Origin: Cellvibrionales bacterium UBA2034
GTDB taxonomy: Bacteria > Pseudomonadota > Gammaproteobacteria > Pseudomonadales > UBA7239
Assembly: GCA_002333095.1 (NCBI GenBank)
Contig: DDBK01000185.1
Span: 1,926 to 11,511, forward strand
DNA length: 9,586 nucleotides
Reading direction: 5' to 3'
The translations under genes were made by a program, and so were the position numbers. This document shows, one piece after another, positions 6,335 to 9,586 of this stretch. Position 1 is the stretch's first letter, and every line of letters begins with the position of its first letter. Below the pieces are notes generated by a model. That model had not been told where the DNA came from. It saw nothing but the letters and a program-made list of their open reading frames with translations, and did not search any database.

Positions 6335-7624
6335 TCAGCTATCCAGCAAATGTGCTATCTGCCCGTCCAGCAACACGCGTTGGGTTTGCACAAAACCTGT
6401 AACACGATAATACGGCTTGCCGCCTTCCCCATGATCAACAGCCAGCGTGAGTTTGTCCTGGTCTTGCAGTAACGCACCGGCATCTGCGCTAACGGCCAGC
6501 TGCCCACTGCCCACCTGACGGCACAACCACTGGCTGCGCTGTTCATCCAGCGCCTGTTGTCGATTGCGAAGAATATCGTTGTCGCACGGCGCATGCCAAT
6601 CCAGTGCCAGACTCCATTGCAACTGGATTCCCAATTCCTGGTCGCGACAATGTTCCAGAACACCTGCAAGCACTCTGGCACAACAAGCTGCTTGTAACAG
6701 CACTTCTGTAATACGCCCCTCATCTGCCGCCATCACCATCTTGATGCACGAGCCAGCTGCCGGCATACGCTGTGCATTGTACAAGCGACAAGTTTTCTCA
6801 ACCTGTTGCTGCATCTGGTCCAGTAGTGCGCGGAGCCGATCACGGCTTACTTGTCTTTGCAACAAATCAAGATTGTGGCACTCCAGCAACAGATACACCC
6901 TGCCTCCACCGCTGTTGAGAAGATCTGCGGCAGCATCACGCAATGCTGCGGGAGAGGGAGCCTGCACACGATCCACATGTTCCCGCAGTTGGCCTAACAC
7001 CAGACGAATATCTTCTTCATGCATATTGTCCAGTTTCAATTTTCCCAACAACGCCGGGAAAAAATCGTTCAGTGTTTGCGCCAATGCAGAACGCTGCTGG
7101 TTGATATCCCTCGCAAAATAACGGCTGACAATTACCAGGAGAAATAGAACCAGCACGCTGACTGCGCATAACACCCAGCGCACTTCCGGCAACAGGTGCT
7201 CAATTTCTTTTGTATCCAGCGTCACAACAACACTGCCTGTCATATTGTCGCCAAGCGCCAACGTAGCAGAATAATTGTGCAGGTAATCCCGATTGCTGAG
7301 TTCACTGGGTGTCGCGCCGGCCTGTGCCATCAGCTCGTTTCTGGCATCGTAGATAACTGCACTGACAATACCGGGGGTTTTCAGCAAACGTGACAGGTGT
7401 GCTTGTAAACCGATCATGTCACGCTGCATAACAGCATCCAGTGAACTGTTCGCCAGCTGGGCAGAAACTGTTTCCCCATAGGAATCTATGGTGCTATCAA
7501 CAAGCTTTGCAACACGTGTGATCGAGAAAGCACCCGTCAACACAAGACCCAGAATAAAGATTGCGCCGTATCCCCCCACCAGACGCAACACAAGCGAGTG
7601 CTTTAGCAGTGAAGACATTGTCAT
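6335..7624 (-). CDS. AhpA/YtjB (SMP_2)-like two-TM sensor protein with cyclase-like cytoplasmic domain
   Basis: This 429-residue inner-membrane protein has TM1 near 13-35, a periplasmic domain at about 36-148 and TM2 near 149-168. The periplasmic part has features of the AhpA/YtjB (SMP_2) family: LANSSLDAVMQRDMIGLQAHLSRL, then IVSAVIYDARNELMAQAG, then GSVVVTLDTKEIEHLL before TM2. This is a Cache/PAS-like sensing layout. A helical linker (170-235) follows. The remainder (about 241-415) has the order of a class III nucleotidyl cyclase: strand VYLLLE (243-248), LYNAQR (281-286), GSCIKMVM (291-298), QAACCARVL (311-319), LQWSLALDW (335-343), SGQLAVSADAGAL (373-385). The metal-binding aspartates are absent, so it should be catalytically dead (inference). 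The start at ATG 7624 overlaps the TM2 gene stop as ATGA; an ATG at 7618 is also possible. The gene is the last of the amgK operon. Family call is moderate; function is unknown. Confidence 0.65.
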   Translation of the reverse strand: MTMSSLLKHSLVLRLVGGYGAIFILGLVLTGAFSITRVAKLVDSTIDSYGETVSAQLANSSLDAVMQRDMIGLQAHLSRLLKTPGIVSAVIYDARNELMAQAGATPSELSNRDYLHNYSATLALGDNMTGSVVVTLDTKEIEHLLPEVRWVLCAVSVLVLFLLVIVSRYFARDINQQRSALAQTLNDFFPALLGKLKLDNMHEEDIRLVLGQLREHVDRVQAPSPAALRDAAADLLNSGGGRVYLLLECHNLDLLQRQVSRDRLRALLDQMQQQVEKTCRLYNAQRMPAAGSCIKMVMAADEGRITEVLLQAACCARVLAGVLEHCRDQELGIQLQWSLALDWHAPCDNDILRNRQQALDEQRSQWLCRQVGSGQLAVSADAGALLQDQDKLTLAVDHGEGGKPYYRVTGFVQTQRVLLDGQIAHLLDS

Positions 7625-8025
7625 ACTCTTTGTTGTGCGTTGAGGATCGATACCTGGTCATTCAATGTCCAGAAATCGTAAAGGATGCCCAATCCAAACA
7701 ATCCGCCAGTCAACAAGTACAGAATGCCGGTCAGCCATTTCCCTTGATACATGCGGTGCACGCCAAGCAACCCGAGGAATGTAAGTAAAATCCAGGCCAG
7801 GTTGTAATCAATATTGCCATTGGCAAAACGCAGGTCGGCTTCCCTGTCCATGCCGGGAATCAAAAATAAATCAATGATCCATCCAATGCCTAACAAACCC
7901 AGCGTAAAAAACCAGATAGTGCCTGTCACAGGTTTACCGTAGTAAAAACGGTGCGCACCCAGGAACCCGAAAATCCATAACAGATATCCTATCGACTTGA
8001 GATGCGTGTCCTGCTGCTGGTTCAT
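7621..8025 (-). CDS. Tandem TM2-domain membrane protein
   Basis: This small integral membrane protein of 134 residues has no established function. It contains two TM2-type modules. The first spans residues 11-58, with GFLGAHRFYYGKPVTG then IDLFLIPGM. The second spans 77-124, with GLLGVHRMYQGKWLTG then YDFWTL. Each module is a pair of hydrophobic helices linked by the family's (A/V)HRxYxGK turn, and the module ends with an acidic residue in (I/Y)D(L/F). The two halves are clearly related, which indicates an internal duplication. The start ATG at 8025 has GGAG at 8035-8032, 6 bases upstream; reading the frame back to 8139 would only add sequence that overlaps murU. The gene is 37 bp after murU and overlaps the next gene by ATGA. 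It is therefore probably translated as part of the amgK-murU transcript, with a possible internal promoter. Confidence 0.88.
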   Translation of the reverse strand: MNQQQDTHLKSIGYLLWIFGFLGAHRFYYGKPVTGTIWFFTLGLLGIGWIIDLFLIPGMDREADLRFANGNIDYNLAWILLTFLGLLGVHRMYQGKWLTGILYLLTGGLFGLGILYDFWTLNDQVSILNAQQRV

Positions 8026-8061
8026 GATCCGCTCCGAAAATGTATGCCGCCGCCGTTTTTC

Positions 8062-8067
8062 ATTATA
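8062..8067 (-). promoter_or_regulatory. Possible -10 box (TATAAT) ahead of the TM2 gene
   Basis: On the minus strand a perfect TATAAT lies at 8067-8062. It overlaps the murU stop codon and is 36 bases upstream of the TM2 start. No good TTGACA-like box lies 16-18 bp upstream (that stretch reads GCAGCA, CAGCAG or TGCAGC), and there is no TGn extension. It may give an internal promoter for the last two genes, or it may be chance. Confidence 0.3.
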
Positions 8068-8734
8068 CAAACTTCTCTGCCAACTGCTGCAGACGCTGCG
8101 GCGTACCCACATCCAACCAATAGCCTGTGTAATGTTCACCTCTTACCTGATCGTCAGCCATAGCAGGGAGCAATACGTCACGCAACGGAAATGCTTCTCC
8201 CGTACGGGCACGCCAGTTTTGGAACAACCCGGGATGCATGACAGACAAGCCGCTGAACGTGAGGCCTGTTTGCTCACCACGCGGATGCACTGTGCCGGCT
8301 TGCAGCAAAAAATCGCCGGAGCTGTGGTGATCCGGATTGTTGACCAGCACTAGATGCGCCAACCCGGATAGCGGCAACGATCGCAAATGGATCAACGGAT
8401 AATCACACCAGATATCGCCATTGATCAGCAAAAATGCATCATCACCCAACAATGGCAACGCGTTGACAATACCGCCGGCGGTTTCCAGTGGGCGCGACTC
8501 GCGCGAGTACTGGATGCGCACGCCCCACAGATGGCCATCACCGAGCGCATCCTCGATCATGTGCCCAAGGTGGGCAATATTGATGATGATTTCCTGGAAG
8601 CCGGCAGCTGCAAGTCGCTCAATGTGCCGCACGATCAGCGGCTTACCCGCCACATCAAGCAATGGCTTTGGACAATTATCGGTCAGTGGTCGCATACGCG
8701 TACCCAGACCCGCTGCCAGAATCATTGCCTTCAT
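8063..8734 (-). CDS. murU: N-acetylmuramate-1-phosphate uridylyltransferase MurU
   Basis: MurU transfers UMP from UTP to N-acetylmuramate alpha-1-phosphate, giving UDP-MurNAc. It is the last step of the peptidoglycan-recycling bypass that avoids the MurA/MurB route and so lowers fosfomycin sensitivity. The 223-residue length matches known MurU. Motifs are the nucleotide-binding LAAGLGTRMRPLT (6-18), PKPLLDVAGKPLI (22-34), ETAGGI (84-89), LINGDIWCDY (103-112) with Mg-binding Asp107, LAHLVLVNNPDHHSSGDF (125-142), FSGLSV (160-165) and YWLDVGTPQRL (205-215) with a second metal Asp208. The HLVLVxNPxHHxxGDF stretch is typical of MurU rather than of glucose- or mannose-1-phosphate transferases. The start ATG at 8734 overlaps the amgK stop as ATGA; an earlier in-frame start at 8797 would overlap amgK by 67 bases and adds non-family residues. 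Confidence 0.94.
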   Translation of the reverse strand: MKAMILAAGLGTRMRPLTDNCPKPLLDVAGKPLIVRHIERLAAAGFQEIIINIAHLGHMIEDALGDGHLWGVRIQYSRESRPLETAGGIVNALPLLGDDAFLLINGDIWCDYPLIHLRSLPLSGLAHLVLVNNPDHHSSGDFLLQAGTVHPRGEQTGLTFSGLSVMHPGLFQNWRARTGEAFPLRDVLLPAMADDQVRGEHYTGYWLDVGTPQRLQQLAEKFV

Positions 8735-9586
8735 CTGTCTATCTCTTTCCACCAGGGTTGGCGGCGGCAGGCAGGAAGAATGCGCACCTGCATCCATTCG
8801 ACAAATTCAGCCGCCTCGGGGTATCGCTCTGCCACCTCCATCGTGTAATGCAATACCAGCGGTAAATCATGCAAGTAGCCAGCCTTATTATCGCGCAGCC
8901 ACAATCTGGCAAAAATGCCCAACACCTTGATGTGGCGCTGCAAACCTATTAGATCAAACCAGGTAAGGAACTGTTGCTCGCTATCACCTGCCGGCCTGTT
9001 ATTTTTTATAAGGTTATCCCTGTAAGCAAGCGCCCACTTTCTAACTTGTTCCGGCTGCCACCGGATATAGCAATCGCGCAGCAAGGAGACGAGGTCATAG
9101 GTGAGCGGGCCAATGAGCGCATCCTGGAAATCAATGGTCACCAACTCCCCCGGCGGCAGGCTATACGTGTGCAGCATCAGGTTGCGGGCATGATAATCAC
9201 GATGCACCAATACCTGCGGCTGCCCCAGCGCACTGGCTACCAACCAGTCAAAGCAGTTATCCAGCAATGTCTGCTCGTTGCGGCCAAACGGCAAATCCAG
9301 CAGATTCTGGACAAACCAGGATGGGAACAACGCCATTTCATCCCACAGGCGCTGTTCATCGTAATGCGCCAGCACCCCCGTCGGGACATCAATAGCTTGC
9401 ATACGCAAGAGCATATCCATCGCCTGGCCGTACAAACTGTCTGCGCTACTGTCATTCAAGGCTGGCAATAACAATTGGTCGCCACAGTCCTCCACCAGTA
9501 AAAAGCCTTGCCCAAGGTCTGTTGCCAACACCTTGGGCACCCTCACCCCCCCGCCAGACAACAAGCGGGAAACGGTCATGTAGAGC
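8731..9586 (-). CDS. amgK: N-acetylmuramate/N-acetylglucosamine kinase AmgK, partial (N-terminus beyond right edge)
   Basis: AmgK is an aminoglycoside-phosphotransferase-fold kinase that phosphorylates the anomeric position of MurNAc and GlcNAc released from recycled cell wall, giving MurU its substrate. The window holds 284 C-terminal residues. Family members are about 335-340 long, so roughly 50 residues including the start are missing. The reading frame stays open through the edge (LYMTVSRLL), so the Met at 9579 is not the start. Numbering from that Met, GFLLVEDCGD (25-34) is the hinge region. HRDYHARNLM (126-135) is the catalytic loop with Asp128 and Asn133, and TIDFQDALIGPLTYDLVSLL (148-167) carries metal-binding Asp150. 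No defect is visible. In Pseudomonas this pair lies beside lptD, which may lie outside the window (not seen). Confidence 0.93.
   Translation of the reverse strand, partial: LYMTVSRLLSGGGVRVPKVLATDLGQGFLLVEDCGDQLLLPALNDSSADSLYGQAMDMLLRMQAIDVPTGVLAHYDEQRLWDEMALFPSWFVQNLLDLPFGRNEQTLLDNCFDWLVASALGQPQVLVHRDYHARNLMLHTYSLPPGELVTIDFQDALIGPLTYDLVSLLRDCYIRWQPEQVRKWALAYRDNLIKNNRPAGDSEQQFLTWFDLIGLQRHIKVLGIFARLWLRDNKAGYLHDLPLVLHYTMEVAERYPEAAEFVEWMQVRILPACRRQPWWKEIDR

Noticed and set aside
8026..8139. N-terminal extension of the TM2 protein overlapping murU
   Set aside because: The added residues are Arg-rich and come from the murU 3' end in another frame. The start at 8025 has a good GGAG and a typical TM2 N-terminus.
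1..9586. Mobile element, CRISPR, toxin-antitoxin or defence system
   Set aside because: I saw no transposase, integrase, repeat-spacer pattern, terminal inverted repeats or defence-type domain. All ten genes have chromosomal families.

Overview
The window looks like a chromosomal segment from a gammaproteobacterium. The gene order DUF3426 zinc-ribbon protein, dusB, fis is a gammaproteobacterial hallmark, as are the ypjD-corB pair and the amgK-murU pair (the latter best known from Pseudomonas and relatives). Base composition looks fairly even, slightly above 50% G+C by eye. I saw no tRNA, rRNA, insertion sequence, CRISPR array or phage gene. The species cannot be told from the sequence alone.

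Layout. (1) Positions 1-2631, minus strand: a zinc-ribbon/DUF3426 membrane protein, then dusB (tRNA dihydrouridine synthase), then fis (nucleoid protein, cut by the left edge). Spacing is tight and dusB/fis overlap by ATGA. (2) Positions 2632-2892: a 261-bp divergent intergenic region with short repeats and a nested inverted repeat. (3) Positions 2893-6334, plus strand: a soluble bacterial cytochrome P450 followed by a strong UUCG-loop terminator, then ypjD (CcsA-like inner-membrane protein) and corB (CNNM/CBS transporter-like protein, probably starting at TTG). (4) Positions 6335-9586, minus strand: an apparent operon amgK (cut by the right edge), murU, a tandem-TM2 membrane protein, and an AhpA/YtjB-like two-TM sensor protein. 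amgK/murU and TM2/sensor both overlap by ATGA. corB and the sensor gene meet tail to tail with no base between their stop codons.

Functional picture. AmgK and MurU act in the peptidoglycan-recycling shortcut that turns N-acetylmuramate into UDP-N-acetylmuramate. The two downstream membrane proteins have no assigned role, but their tight linkage suggests a cell-envelope link. YpjD and CorB form a conserved pair of membrane proteins; the CorB family is linked to Mg2+/Co2+ handling. DusB-Fis couples tRNA modification to the growth-phase nucleoid regulator. The P450 is the one accessory-looking gene: it has no redox partner or pathway gene beside it and sits between two otherwise conserved housekeeping blocks.

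No clearly new defence, mobile or RNA system is visible. The best leads are the AhpA-like protein, whose cytoplasmic half resembles a degenerate class III nucleotidyl cyclase, its coupling to a duplicated TM2 protein in the amgK-murU operon, and the solitary P450 with its structured upstream region.
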